64,000 bases of DNA, taken from positions 1 through 64,000 of the forward strand of contig NZ_JABMCC010000108.1 in NCBI RefSeq assembly GCF_013359905.1, in the 5' to 3' direction. Shown piece after piece: positions 16,898-26,363 of this stretch (positions are counted from its first letter, which is position 1; each line of letters starts with the position of its first letter). The notes under the pieces are model-generated. The model did not search any database. It worked only from the letters and a program-made list of their open reading frames with translations, and was not told the DNA's origin. The position numbers and the translations under genes were made by a program. This DNA is from Paenibacillus taichungensis (lineage in GTDB: Bacteria; Bacillota; Bacilli; Paenibacillales; Paenibacillaceae).

Positions 16898-18322
16898 TTA
16901 AGAATACTGAATAGCATTGGCAATAAGCATAAATACAATACCCATAGCGATCCACATGACCATCAGCGGCCAGAAGAATCTAACCCATTTCTGATACGGA
17001 ATGCCGGAAACTGCCAGACTGCCCATCAAAGCAGAAGACGTTGGCAGAATCATGTTGGTAAAGCCGTCTCCGAACTGGAACGCCAGTACGGCTGTCTGAC
17101 GGGTAACCCCGAGCAGATCCGATAATGGAACCATAATCGGCATCGTAGTCACGGCCATACCTGTACCCGACGTAATGAACACGTTCATGATATTTTGGAA
17201 GAAATACATACCCAATACCTGCACGGAGGACGGCAATTCGCCAACCGCTGTAGACATTCCGTATACTACGGAGTCAATTACGTTACCCTGATCAAGGACA
17301 ACCATGATTCCTCTTGCCAGACCGATGATAAAGGCACCATAGGCAATACCACTTGCGCCTTTGACGAATTCACTTGCAATTCGGCTAGGACCGAACCCGG
17401 ACACGAGACCAGAGATCACGCCCATGCTCAGGAAGAGAGCCGCCAGTTCCTCCATCCACCAGCCTTCTTTGGATACACCCCAGATTAACAGGGCAAAGCC
17501 AGCTACAATCGTAATGATGGTCAGAATATGTGTGATGCTAATCGTTGGCAGTTTATTCAGATCCACTGCAGGTGTATCTGCTGCCTGCTCCTGTTCCAGC
17601 TCATGCACCAAACCACGAGTTGGATCAGACTTCACTCTGGACGCATACCGCATAATATAGATACTTGTTACGGAGATGAGACACACCAGGATAATCGCAC
17701 GAAGCCACATACCTGAGAAAATCGGAACTTCTGCAATAGCTTGAGCTAGTCCCACATTGAACGGATTGAGCAGTCCCGCGGTAAAACCACACGAGGCCCC
17801 CAGCGAGATCATCGCCGTACCTGTTAGAGCGTCATACCCTAGCGCACGCGCAATGGCGATCCCGATCGGTACAAAGACCATAACCTCCGTGGACATGCCC
17901 ATCGTAAACCCACCAACGGAGAACAAGGTGATGAATACCGGGATGACCCATAATCCTTTATTAGCGAAAGAACGGGCTACCCTTCCTGTAAGAGCTTCAA
18001 TCGTTCCCGTGCTCGTAATGATCTGAAATGCACCGCCGATGATGAAAATAAAGAATACAACGTCCGCGGAATCAACCAGTCCGCGAACAATGGACTTGGG
18101 AATATCCCACAATCCCGTTGGATTGGCCTCTACATGATGGTATGAACCTGGAACGAGCAAGGATTTGCCTGTTGCTTCATCCTTGACCCGATCAAATTCC
18201 CCTGCGGGAATAATATAGGTCAAGACAGTAGCTACCAGCACCAAAATGAACAAGATGACGAAGGTGTGAGGCATTTTGAACCATTTACGCCGTTGTTGTG
18301 GTTGTTTTGTTATGTTTTCCAA
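16898..18322 (-). CDS. YfcC-family anion/amino-acid carrier (DcuC-like)
   Basis: 474 aa with 12 or so membrane segments. It begins MENITKQPQQRRKWFKMPHT and has the family features (YIIPAGEFDRV, SCGFTAGLLNPFNVGLAQ, TSGTGMAVTTMPIM, PTSSALMGSL). The family transports dicarboxylates or basic amino acids and peptides. The start is TTG 18322, eight bases after GAGGG and four bases after the amidohydrolase stop; the longer ATG frame would overlap that gene by 44 bp. Being coupled to an M20 amidohydrolase, it probably imports the conjugated substrate that enzyme splits (inference). Confidence 0.85.
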   Translation of the reverse strand: MENITKQPQQRRKWFKMPHTFVILFILVLVATVLTYIIPAGEFDRVKDEATGKSLLVPGSYHHVEANPTGLWDIPKSIVRGLVDSADVVFFIFIIGGAFQIITSTGTIEALTGRVARSFANKGLWVIPVFITLFSVGGFTMGMSTEVMVFVPIGIAIARALGYDALTGTAMISLGASCGFTAGLLNPFNVGLAQAIAEVPIFSGMWLRAIILVCLISVTSIYIMRYASRVKSDPTRGLVHELEQEQAADTPAVDLNKLPTISITHILTIITIVAGFALLIWGVSKEGWWMEELAALFLSMGVISGLVSGFGPSRIASEFVKGASGIAYGAFIIGLARGIMVVLDQGNVIDSVVYGMSTAVGELPSSVQVLGMYFFQNIMNVFITSGTGMAVTTMPIMVPLSDLLGVTRQTAVLAFQFGDGFTNMILPTSSALMGSLAVSGIPYQKWVRFFWPLMVMWIAMGIVFMLIANAIQYS

Positions 18323-18326
18323 TTCA

Positions 18327-19520
18327 TCATCCCTCGTCCTTCTGTTGTTTCCATGCTTCAAATTCATCACGTACCTGCTTCAATGCTGCCTTGTCTGCGT
18401 ACAAATCGAACGCTGTCAGTGCAAGTGCCTTCGCCGCACGGTTCAGTTCAATCATGCCTTCCTCTGCTCCGGCAAGCCGGGCAAATTCAGGAGTGTGTGT
18501 TGTCGCATCTCCTAACCGAATATACGGATGGATTGCGGCTGTAATTTGGCTTACGTTACCGATATCCGAGGAACCCACACCGCCTGTTTGCGGTGGATCA
18601 TGTACTTCAATGCCCATATCCTCCAGGTTCTGCTGGAACAGACCCGCCAGAGTCTTGTTGTTATTCCGCTCGGCATAGATCAGGCCTTCTGTAATATCTA
18701 CCGTAGCCCCAACGCCTTCCGCAGCATGGCGCACGACGCGGTAAACTTTGTCCATGACGACTTTCAGTTCTTCAACTGTCTTTGCCCGAATGATATATAC
18801 GGCTTCAGCGAGCTCAGGCACCACGTTGGGCGCATCTCCACCCTTGGTTATAATCCCGTTCACCCGAACGTCATCCTTCAAATAAGGACGCAGCGAGTTT
18901 ATTCCCGCGTACGCGTTGACCAAGGCATCTAGCGCACTAATGCCCTTCTCAGGAGACGAGGCAGCATGTGCCTGCTTGCCGTGGAACGTAAAGGTTGCGT
19001 CCACACAAGCCAGCGCACCTCTCAGTACCATCGTTTTTTGCTGCGGGTGACACATCATGACGGCATCCATCTCATTGAATACGCCATCGTTCACCATGAT
19101 GATTTTGCCACCGCCCTCTTCTTCAGCCGGTGTACCAAGTACGACAATTCGTCCCGGAAGTTCAGGGCAAGCTTCCTTGAGCGCCAATGCTGCACCTACA
19201 GCAGAGGTTCCGATCAGATTGTGTCCGCAGGCATGTCCGATGCGGGGCAGCGCATCATATTCAGCGAGCAGTGCAATCGTGGGTCCACCTGACTGACCTT
19301 CCCATACAGCGCGGAACGAGGTGTCGAGGCCTGAAATGCCTTTTTCCACCTGAAATCCGGCTGCTTCCAGCGGTTCGGTTAACCACTGTTGTGCTTGGAT
19401 TTCCTGAAAGCTAAGTTCAGGGTTAGCGTGAATACGCAGGGATAATTCCCGCAAGTCGGGGTCTAGCCGATCTACAGTTTCTTTGATTTTTTGCTTCATA
19501 AGAGCTGGGTCAGAATACAT
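18327..19520 (-). CDS. M20-family amidohydrolase (N-acyl/aminoacyl conjugate hydrolase)
   Basis: 397 aa. Metal ligands of the M20D group are visible: HACGHN near residue 97, EEEGGGK near 134, MMCHPQ, and a late HTPEF. Members remove acyl or aminobenzoyl groups from amino acids or split dipeptide-like conjugates. ATG 19520 follows AAAGGCGG. There is no signal peptide, so it works on imported substrate, in agreement with the downstream carrier. The divergent-looking spacer upstream contains palindromes and the LysR regulator gene beyond it, so the pair is probably LysR-controlled. Confidence 0.88.
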   Translation of the reverse strand: MYSDPALMKQKIKETVDRLDPDLRELSLRIHANPELSFQEIQAQQWLTEPLEAAGFQVEKGISGLDTSFRAVWEGQSGGPTIALLAEYDALPRIGHACGHNLIGTSAVGAALALKEACPELPGRIVVLGTPAEEEGGGKIIMVNDGVFNEMDAVMMCHPQQKTMVLRGALACVDATFTFHGKQAHAASSPEKGISALDALVNAYAGINSLRPYLKDDVRVNGIITKGGDAPNVVPELAEAVYIIRAKTVEELKVVMDKVYRVVRHAAEGVGATVDITEGLIYAERNNNKTLAGLFQQNLEDMGIEVHDPPQTGGVGSSDIGNVSQITAAIHPYIRLGDATTHTPEFARLAGAEEGMIELNRAAKALALTAFDLYADKAALKQVRDEFEAWKQQKDEG

Positions 19521-19893
19521 ATTGTTTTGCCGCCTTTCTTCAAATACAGCATTTCTATATTCAATTCAATCGAATAAATATACAATCAGATTGGATATAT
19601 TGTATGTGTGACCAAGCTATAAGTAAATTCGAAAAAATTAAGGAATAGCCCATAAAAAATTTTATGGACTCGCTAGATAATAACATATGGATATCATTAG
19701 ATGTCAGTATAATACTGGTTTATTTACATATTAACCAAGACAGCATCGGTATACATTTTAATCTTATATACATCCTTCGAATCAGTTCCCCCCATAAAAA
19801 TAACATTGCCAAATGGCAATAAAATTCCTGTTTTGATAAGGAAATATCGGATAATTATGCATAAGCCTAGCACCTGCACCACCACGTCTGTAT
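19521..19893 (-). promoter_or_regulatory. AT-rich control region with palindromes, 373 bp without a gene
   Basis: It contains ATACAAT (19581-19587) and ATTGTAT (19600-19606) as an inverted repeat with 12-base spacing, the near-palindrome ATTCAATTCAATCGAAT just beside it, and a perfect palindrome CCATAAAA-AA-TTTTATGG at 19650-19667. The first two lie 60-90 bp upstream of the amidohydrolase and suit a LysR-type binding site. No coding signal was seen. Confidence 0.5.
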
Positions 19894-20802
19894 CTAGCTT
19901 CCATCCACAACATGCTGTGTTCCAGCCGTTTTCATTAAATCAACAAAGCGACCAACCGTTGCCTGTTGCAGCACACTTTCCTTATACACCAACCACGTGT
20001 TACGCCGCACTCCCTGTCCATTCTGTCGGATTAGTTCCTGCTGATGAAGACCATCCGAAGCAGATACGAAAATACCCGGAATAATGGCATAACCAAGCCC
20101 GTATCGCACCATTTCCTTGCATGTCTCATAGCTGTCCACACGCATCGCTACAGTTGGTGAACATTCATAGCGCTCATACCACCAGGCCGCTACTCCTTCT
20201 CGGAATGGGTTCACAGGAGATCCACCCGTTTTTGTCAGGGGCTCCTGAAATGCAATTTGCGGAAGCTCGGGAAGTTCATCCAGATTAATGGGTTCACGGG
20301 ATACAATGCAGACCGGTTCATCGTGCAGCAGATGTTTCCCCTCATACCAGGGATGCTCCCCCCGTATGACACCCACCTGGATTTCGTCCCTCATCAACAG
20401 TTCCATAACCTCCACACTTAGTGCACAGGTCACAGCAAACTGAACCTCAGGGTACAGCTCCTTGAACTGCTTTAACAAGGGAGGAAGCTTGTACAACGAA
20501 TAATGATTGGCAATCCCAAGGCGCAACGTTCCCTTAACCTCATTACGAATGTTAGACAGCTGCTCCTTGACCTGGTTAAGCTCATTGAGCATTTTACGGG
20601 CATAGATCGCGAGATGCTCTCCTTCGGGAGTAAATCTGGCGCCTTTTAACGTTTTATCGATAAGTGGCACGCCAAATTCCTTCTCCAATTGCTGCAAACG
20701 GTATGTCAAAGCCGGCTGGGTCATAAACATGCGCTCCGCAGCCTTGGTCAGACTGCTTTCTTCGGAAACGCTCAGCAGCAGACGGCAGTCCTTTTCATCC
20801 AT
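19894..20802 (-). CDS. LysR-type transcriptional regulator
   Basis: 302 aa. The N-terminal helix-turn-helix is clear (SSLTKAAERMFMTQPALTYR then LQQLEKEFGVPLIDKTLKG), followed by the two-lobed effector domain. ATG 20802 lies nine bases after AAGGGGG; ATG 20808 is only three bases from that site. It is on the same strand as and upstream of the amidohydrolase/YfcC pair, with a palindrome-rich spacer between them, so it is the likely regulator of that pair. The inducer is unknown. Confidence 0.88.
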   Translation of the reverse strand: MDEKDCRLLLSVSEESSLTKAAERMFMTQPALTYRLQQLEKEFGVPLIDKTLKGARFTPEGEHLAIYARKMLNELNQVKEQLSNIRNEVKGTLRLGIANHYSLYKLPPLLKQFKELYPEVQFAVTCALSVEVMELLMRDEIQVGVIRGEHPWYEGKHLLHDEPVCIVSREPINLDELPELPQIAFQEPLTKTGGSPVNPFREGVAAWWYERYECSPTVAMRVDSYETCKEMVRYGLGYAIIPGIFVSASDGLHQQELIRQNGQGVRRNTWLVYKESVLQQATVGRFVDLMKTAGTQHVVDGS

Positions 20803-20868
20803 GATCATGTTCCCCCTTTACTTCTCGTCTCTTCAGTATAACCCAGAAAACCAGCGTTAAAGGTACAG

Positions 20869-20896
20869 AAAAAGCCCAACTCGATATGAGTCAGGC
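20869..20896 (-). terminator. Terminator after the two-component/lipoprotein operon
   Basis: Minus strand GCCTGACTC pairs fully (with G-T pairs) with GAGTTGGGC over a five-base loop, followed by five Ts. It lies 35 bp after the lipoprotein stop. Confidence 0.75.
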
Positions 20897-20931
20897 CCGC
20901 CCTGCTGATTTGCTTCTTATTCGATGATGAT

Positions 20932-22038
20932 TTACTGCGAAATCGTAATGACCGAGGTAACAAAGTGGTATGATTCATTTTCCTGCACTGCCTGCGACAG
21001 CAAAATCCGGTTGCCTTCCGGACTCCAGCTCAATGGATCAGATGCGTTATCCATTTCAGCTGAGATCTGGAACTGCTCCGCCGATTCCGTATTGGAGACA
21101 AATAGCCCTTTTTCATCATCACTTTCCGAATTGATCGTGTAGGCGATTTTGGAATCGTCACCAGACCAGCTCGTGCCGAAGATCTGCGTGCCTCTGGCAA
21201 GCGTGGCTTTTTCATTCCCTTCCAGATCGGTCAGCACCAGCGCCCGTTTGGTATCGGCTGTTTTTTTCACAATCGCCAGTCTTGAGCCATCGTTGGCTGG
21301 AATTACCCTCTCTACACTTTTCAGTACCTGCTTCACTTCACCGGTCTTCGTATCGTAGCTATTCAACTGTCCGTCCGTGCCTGTGATGTAGTAAATCACA
21401 TTCCCAGAAACGCTGACGCTGCTTACATTGAAGTTTCCCGTCTTGACCAGCGCTTTGGTCGTTCCATCCACACTAGCTGATATGATATCCCCATTCATGT
21501 TTGGAAAAACAACATGCTCCTTATCCAGCCATGCTCCTTCAAAGACAAATCCATCGTCCTTGCCCGCAGGTACCACTTCCCCGTTGTGCAGGTTCAGAAT
21601 AAAGCCTTTGCCTGTCGATTCCTCTGGTTCCCTGTAGAAAATATACTGACTATCCGGGGACACGAGTGGTGAACCCAGACTCACTTCACTTTCCTTCACG
21701 GGTGTATCTGTGCCCTTCGTAAGATCATACATGTATAAGTTATGCGGGTAACGTTTCTCACCCTCAACCGTGATAGGCTTCATGGATTCGTTTTCTTTAT
21801 CCGACAAAATCCAGTCATTGCTTAGCCACGCTACCCCGCGCATATTCGACAGTTTATCGATTTTCTCCAGCTTAAAGCTCTGGTATACCGACGTATTTGT
21901 ATTGTCCTTCACCGTAATATCCGTGCCTGATTTCCCGTTCTGTGTATGATCCCCTGGTTTCGTTGTTCCCCCGCATGCTGTTGCCGATAATAGGACGATT
22001 GCCCCGAGCGTGCCCATAGCCGCCTGTTTCCAATTCAT
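20932..22038 (-). CDS. Lipoprotein with beta-propeller-like (TolB/WD) repeats
   Basis: 368 aa. A lipoprotein signal MNWKQAAMGTLGAIVLLSAT ends in the lipobox SATAC-G. The mature part contains several blade-like repeats (VSPDSQYIFYREP, PANDGSRLAIVKK, SWSGDDSKIAYTIN, SWSPEGNRILLSQ), pointing to a six- or seven-bladed propeller on the outer face of the membrane. The start is ATG 22038, seven bases after AGGAGG, with ATG 22041 as alternative. It lies 58 bp after the sensor kinase gene and is probably co-transcribed; it may tune the kinase or be its main target (inference). Confidence 0.8.
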   Translation of the reverse strand: MNWKQAAMGTLGAIVLLSATACGGTTKPGDHTQNGKSGTDITVKDNTNTSVYQSFKLEKIDKLSNMRGVAWLSNDWILSDKENESMKPITVEGEKRYPHNLYMYDLTKGTDTPVKESEVSLGSPLVSPDSQYIFYREPEESTGKGFILNLHNGEVVPAGKDDGFVFEGAWLDKEHVVFPNMNGDIISASVDGTTKALVKTGNFNVSSVSVSGNVIYYITGTDGQLNSYDTKTGEVKQVLKSVERVIPANDGSRLAIVKKTADTKRALVLTDLEGNEKATLARGTQIFGTSWSGDDSKIAYTINSESDDEKGLFVSNTESAEQFQISAEMDNASDPLSWSPEGNRILLSQAVQENESYHFVTSVITISQ

Positions 22039-22096
22039 CATGGTCCCTCCTGAGTGCTTTCTATAGACCAAGCATACACATCGCATACTTCCAAAG

Positions 22097-23602
22097 TTAT
22101 TCAGACTTGTTTCCAACTTGTAAACTTGAATGCGCCAACGGGAAAATAAGCTGGAACGTTGTCCCTTCTCCGTGTTTCGGATCGCCCGGCAACAATGAGA
22201 TTGTGCCGCCCTGCTTCTCTACAAATTGCTTGACGAGTGATAGTCCCAACCCGGTTCCTCCGGTTTTTCTAGCCCTGTCTTTATTGACGGTGTAAAAGGG
22301 TTCAAAGATTTTCTCGCGCGCCTCGTCCGGAATGGGCGTACCCGAGTTGAAGATGCGAATCACCGCTTGTCGCTCCTGCATTCGCAGTACATTGCTTACC
22401 CGGATGACACCTCCCGGCACATTATATTTGATCGCATTATCCAACAGATTGATGAAAATATGCATCAGGCTTTCCCGATCGCTGCGGATCACCGCAGGCA
22501 GTAACACCAGCTCCATGTTCAATGCAAACTTCTCGGCTTTGCCCCGCATCCGGCCACAGGCATCCTCCAGTAGAGCACGAACTTCCACGTCTTCTGCCTG
22601 ATTCTCAAAATCATATTTCTCCAGAGCAGACAAATGTAATACCTTCTCAACCATCTCGTACAGCCGCTCGGTTTCCTTGCCAATATTGCTCGTGGCATCA
22701 TTCAGCAATTGTGGATCATCCTTATACATGTCCAACAGCTCTACATACGCCTTAATCGACGTAAGTGGCGTCTTGAACTCATGGCTGATGTTGCCGATAT
22801 ATTGTTTCTGCTGCTGCTCCAGGGCCTGAAGCTTCTCGATGGCAAGCTGAAGCTTCTGCTGTTCCGCATGCATGGCTTCAATATTTTGCTGAATCGATGT
22901 GCTCATATAATAAATGCCCTGTCCCAGCTCACCTAATTCATCCTTGCGTCTCACAGGTGATTCAGTAATATAATGCCCTTCACGGATGGAATCGGCAGAC
23001 CTCTTCAAGCGGGTTATGGCAACGGCAAAACGATTGTAGAAGAGATATCCCAGAATGAAGCTTAGTCCAACAACCGCAATCCCTGCCCACATAAACAACT
23101 GAAGGATACGGGCATAAAATTCATGATAGCTCTGAACCGGATACTGCATGCGCACAGCACCCATCTGTCCATCCGGTCCGTCCAGTGGTGCTATGTAGAG
23201 CAGGGTATCCCCCTGTTCGTGATAAGCGATTTTATTTTGCAGCGCATAGTTCAGCGTAGCTGTGATATCTGCACTTTCCTCAGACATGATCGATGAACCA
23301 ACCTGCTGTCCCTTCATATCATAGAGCGCGATTGGCAGACCTGTGGAGCTTGCAAGCTCTTGAGCCAGCCTGCGGCCATTTTGCTGTAAAAAAACCTCCT
23401 GCTCCAGACGAACAGACTCGGTATAGTAAGACTGCCGCACATTCAGATTCACCAGTCGGGTCTGCTGGGACAGAATGGTCTCGATCTGCGTCTGCTGGTT
23501 GCGCTCAATACCTCGCAATACCAGGGAGCTGAGCACAACGACGGTCAGGATAAGCAATGCGGCCAGAAAGACGCTGAACTTCAGCTTGATGCTGACTCTC
23601 AT
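22097..23602 (-). CDS. Sensor histidine kinase
   Basis: 501 aa. A membrane segment at residues 10-30, an extracytoplasmic sensor of about 140 residues, a second membrane segment at 168-188, a HAMP linker, then HisKA with phospho-acceptor His274 in NISHEFKTPLTSIK, and the ATPase domain with NLLDNAIKYN and GTGLGLSLV boxes. It overlaps the response regulator stop by four bases (ATGA), so the two are translationally coupled. The signal is unknown; the sensor domain resembles no family I can name. Confidence 0.92.
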   Translation of the reverse strand: MRVSIKLKFSVFLAALLILTVVVLSSLVLRGIERNQQTQIETILSQQTRLVNLNVRQSYYTESVRLEQEVFLQQNGRRLAQELASSTGLPIALYDMKGQQVGSSIMSEESADITATLNYALQNKIAYHEQGDTLLYIAPLDGPDGQMGAVRMQYPVQSYHEFYARILQLFMWAGIAVVGLSFILGYLFYNRFAVAITRLKRSADSIREGHYITESPVRRKDELGELGQGIYYMSTSIQQNIEAMHAEQQKLQLAIEKLQALEQQQKQYIGNISHEFKTPLTSIKAYVELLDMYKDDPQLLNDATSNIGKETERLYEMVEKVLHLSALEKYDFENQAEDVEVRALLEDACGRMRGKAEKFALNMELVLLPAVIRSDRESLMHIFINLLDNAIKYNVPGGVIRVSNVLRMQERQAVIRIFNSGTPIPDEAREKIFEPFYTVNKDRARKTGGTGLGLSLVKQFVEKQGGTISLLPGDPKHGEGTTFQLIFPLAHSSLQVGNKSE

Positions 23603-24309
23603 ACCAATCCGCCCGGTTCAGGGGCTGATGCCTTATAGCCAATGCCGTATACCGTCTGCAATTTTTGCTGGTCGGTATCGCCGATTTTTTTGCGCAGCCG
23701 CTGAATATGAATATCCACCGTGCGTGTACCCCCGGCATATTCCATGCCCCAAACCCGGTCCAGCAGATCATCCCGCGTGTATACACGCTCAGGGTTGGAC
23801 ATCAGAATGGTAAGCAAATCGAACTCTTTTGGCGTCAAATCCAGCTTCTCCTCATTCACCGTCACGGTGCGGTGAGCGATATGGATACGTAGCGTTCCAT
23901 TGACGATAGCCTGATTCTTGGAATCATCAGATGGTGGACTGCTTTTCTCCACGCGGCGCATCAGTGCCTTTACCCGTGCAAGCAGCTCGCGGATCTCAAA
24001 CGGTTTGGTCATGTAATCATCCGCGCCCATTTCCAGGCCAACGATCTTATCCACGATATCATTTTTGACGGTGAGCAAAATAATGCCGATATCCTCCCGA
24101 TCCTCCAGCCTGCGGCATACGCCGTATCCATCCAGTTTGGGCATCATCACGTCCAGAATCATGACCTGCGGATGGAATGAAGCTACCTTGACCAGCGCTT
24201 CTTCGCCGTCATTTGCTGTCTCTACTTCATATCCTTCGCGCCGCAGCGCGTAAGCAATAGCACTAACAATGCTTGACTCGTCATCCACGACCAGCACTTT
24301 TTTATTCAT
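23599..24309 (-). CDS. OmpR-family response regulator
   Basis: 236 aa. The receiver domain has VLVVDDE, phospho-acceptor Asp53 in ILDVMMPKLDG and the conserved KPF; the C-terminal winged helix has LDLTPKEFDLLTILMSNPER and TVDIHIQRLRKKIG. The start ATG 24309 is nine bases after GAGG, and the upstream ATG 24318 abuts that site. It is first in a three-gene operon with the kinase and the propeller lipoprotein. Confidence 0.93.
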   Translation of the reverse strand: MNKKVLVVDDESSIVSAIAYALRREGYEVETANDGEEALVKVASFHPQVMILDVMMPKLDGYGVCRRLEDREDIGIILLTVKNDIVDKIVGLEMGADDYMTKPFEIRELLARVKALMRRVEKSSPPSDDSKNQAIVNGTLRIHIAHRTVTVNEEKLDLTPKEFDLLTILMSNPERVYTRDDLLDRVWGMEYAGGTRTVDIHIQRLRKKIGDTDQQKLQTVYGIGYKASAPEPGGLV

Positions 24310-24651
24310 CGGAATCATCCTCTATATGTGTCATGAGTTATCTTATTCTTTGGATCTATGTTAACAAGGTATGGCCTGATTAGCTATGGAGGACTTTTCG
24401 ATTTGCGAGAAACGCTAGAAACGTCTGTATCCTCCCAGCTTGGACTTCGCTCCACTTTTTTTATACCCCAAACACAACAAAAAGAGCCAACCCGTGATTG
24501 GATCAGCCCTAATAAAAACAAAAAGAGCCCATCATCAAGAGAAATGCTCCATCCCATGATTGGCTCTTCTTTAATAAGACTAACGGCTCCAAGTGCGGTG
24601 CCTTTTTATTTCTATACCCCGCTCAAATCGAATTTATTTTCCAAACCATCA
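24310..24651 (-). other. Intergenic region between MATE gene and response regulator
   Basis: 342 bp. It holds the MATE terminator (24509-24567) and, further left, a second weaker copy of the same GAGCCAA/TTGGCTC-type hairpin elements near 24483-24510. The remaining part upstream of the response regulator is AT-rich; no clear promoter pair was assigned. Confidence 0.5.
24509..24567 (-). terminator. Terminator after the MATE gene
   Basis: Minus strand AAGAGCCAATCAT pairs with ATGATGGGCTCTT around a loop of about 20 bases, followed by TTTGTTTTTATT. Confidence 0.75.
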
Positions 24652-26058
24652 TCATACTGCTGGCACAGGCTGAGCTCCAACTTCCTCCTCATGATCCAAC
24701 AGATCATGTTTCTCCCAAGCCCGGCTCTTCCAGCGGAAATACATAATGACAGCGCGTGTCCACTCGTCTGCGGCAATCGCAAGCCATACACCGGCGAGCC
24801 CCATGTGAAGCTTGAACACCAGCAGGTAGCCCAGCGGCAGACTCATGCAGACCATGGAGATCAGTCCCATATATACCGGGAACTTCGCATCACCTGCGGC
24901 ACGAAGGGAACCAATAATCACAATGTTGCAGGTTCGCCCGGTCTCCAGCAGAAGACTGAGCAGGATGACCTGTGCACCCAGTTTTATAATTTCCGGATTA
25001 TCCGTGAACACACTCATCAGCGGAACACGGAAAAGAATAATAATTACATCGATCACAACTGTGGCCAGCAGAGCCCATTTTACACTGTCGAATACACGTT
25101 TGTATGCATCGTTCTTGCGCCGTGCACCGACCAGTCGGCCAACAATAATGGATGTCCCCATTCCGATAGCCATGCTGAATAGATAGATGTAGCTTGAAAT
25201 GTTACCCGCATATTGCCGGGTCGCCATCGCTTCAGCACCCAGATAGGTCACGTACAGTGTGAAGACGAGCTGGCAGGACTGATATACAACGGACTCTAGC
25301 GCAGAGGGGATACCAATTCGCAGGATTTTGCTGATAAATTTCTTCGAAAGGTTGATGTAATAGCTAAACTCCACCCTTACATCCATTACCCGATAGAGCA
25401 ACCAGAAGAAAATAATCAAACAGATCAGACGGCTTCCGACCGTTGAGATCGCTGCCCCTTCTACACCAAGCTTCGGCATGCCGAAATGGCCAAAAATAAG
25501 AGCGTAGTTACCAACGACGTGAATCACGTTCATCAGAACAGAAACATACATCGTCTCTTTGGTGTAACCATGCGTACGAATCGTCGCGGCCAGCGCGTTA
25601 ATCAGCGCCTGAAGGAAGATCCCGCCTCCGACAATACTTATATAAGAACGGGCAAAATCGTATATTTCACCTTGGATATGAAGCAGTGTAAGCAGATGTC
25701 CTCCGAACAGAAGGAAGCTTCCACTCAGGATTAGTCCAACAATCAGATTAAGCGTAATCGCATTACCTGTGACCTGTGCCGCCTCACTCAACTTCTTCGA
25801 ACCAATATATTGTGCCACAACAATAGCAGCACCATGTCCAATGACTTCCAATACAAGAATCGCAATGGAAATAATCTGGTTGGCTGCTCCGACTCCGGAT
25901 ACTGCATTATCGGACACCGAACTGAGCATGAACGTATCCACGCTCCCCATCAACATAAACAAGAAGAGTTCCAGGAAAATAGGCCATGTTAGCCGAATCA
26001 GATTCAGATCTTTGGCATCCGAACGCAAGGACTCTTTGGTTGAGGATATTGCTGTCAT
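24652..26058 (-). CDS. MATE-family multidrug/cation exporter
   Basis: 468 aa with 12 membrane segments in two homologous halves. Typical features: LTWPIFLELFLFMLMGSVDT in helix 1, GVGAANQI, GLGVEGAA-type motif (KLGVEGAAIST), and the second-half helix beginning IGIPSALESVVYQ. MATE proteins export drugs in exchange for sodium or protons. ATG 26058 follows AAAGGTGAG. It is a single-gene unit with its own terminator; no neighbour points to a substrate. Confidence 0.9.
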   Translation of the reverse strand: MTAISSTKESLRSDAKDLNLIRLTWPIFLELFLFMLMGSVDTFMLSSVSDNAVSGVGAANQIISIAILVLEVIGHGAAIVVAQYIGSKKLSEAAQVTGNAITLNLIVGLILSGSFLLFGGHLLTLLHIQGEIYDFARSYISIVGGGIFLQALINALAATIRTHGYTKETMYVSVLMNVIHVVGNYALIFGHFGMPKLGVEGAAISTVGSRLICLIIFFWLLYRVMDVRVEFSYYINLSKKFISKILRIGIPSALESVVYQSCQLVFTLYVTYLGAEAMATRQYAGNISSYIYLFSMAIGMGTSIIVGRLVGARRKNDAYKRVFDSVKWALLATVVIDVIIILFRVPLMSVFTDNPEIIKLGAQVILLSLLLETGRTCNIVIIGSLRAAGDAKFPVYMGLISMVCMSLPLGYLLVFKLHMGLAGVWLAIAADEWTRAVIMYFRWKSRAWEKHDLLDHEEEVGAQPVPAV

Positions 26059-26363
26059 TTTCTCACCTTTCCCGTGTGGGCTTTAATTCTTAGGGTATGT
26101 TAGCACAGGTAGTTTGAAAATGCAGTAGTTTTGCGAAAAAACTTGAAAGTTTTTTGAAATTCCAATAATAGGTATTTTCAGTTCTTTCATTTAATTTGCA
26201 TTATAGAGAAGAAATACATTCATATAGTCGTTCTAAATACATGTTCTCAGGAGATATACGAAGTCCGAGACGATGAACAAAAACCCTCACACATCCCTTT
26301 TGGATCGGGATATGTAAGGGTCCAAGGTTAAGCTAGCCATTTAATCATATGGAATACATGGGT
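26059..26363 (-). other. Intergenic region upstream of the MATE gene
   Basis: 305 bp. The right part holds the terminator of the sugar importer operon (26277-26320). The left part, upstream of the MATE gene, is AT-rich with runs of A and T, but I could not assign a confident promoter. Confidence 0.45.
26277..26320 (-). terminator. Terminator of sugar importer operon 1
   Basis: Minus strand CCCTTACATATCCC pairs with GGGATGTGTGAGGG over a ten-base loop, followed by TTTTTGTT. Confidence 0.85.
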
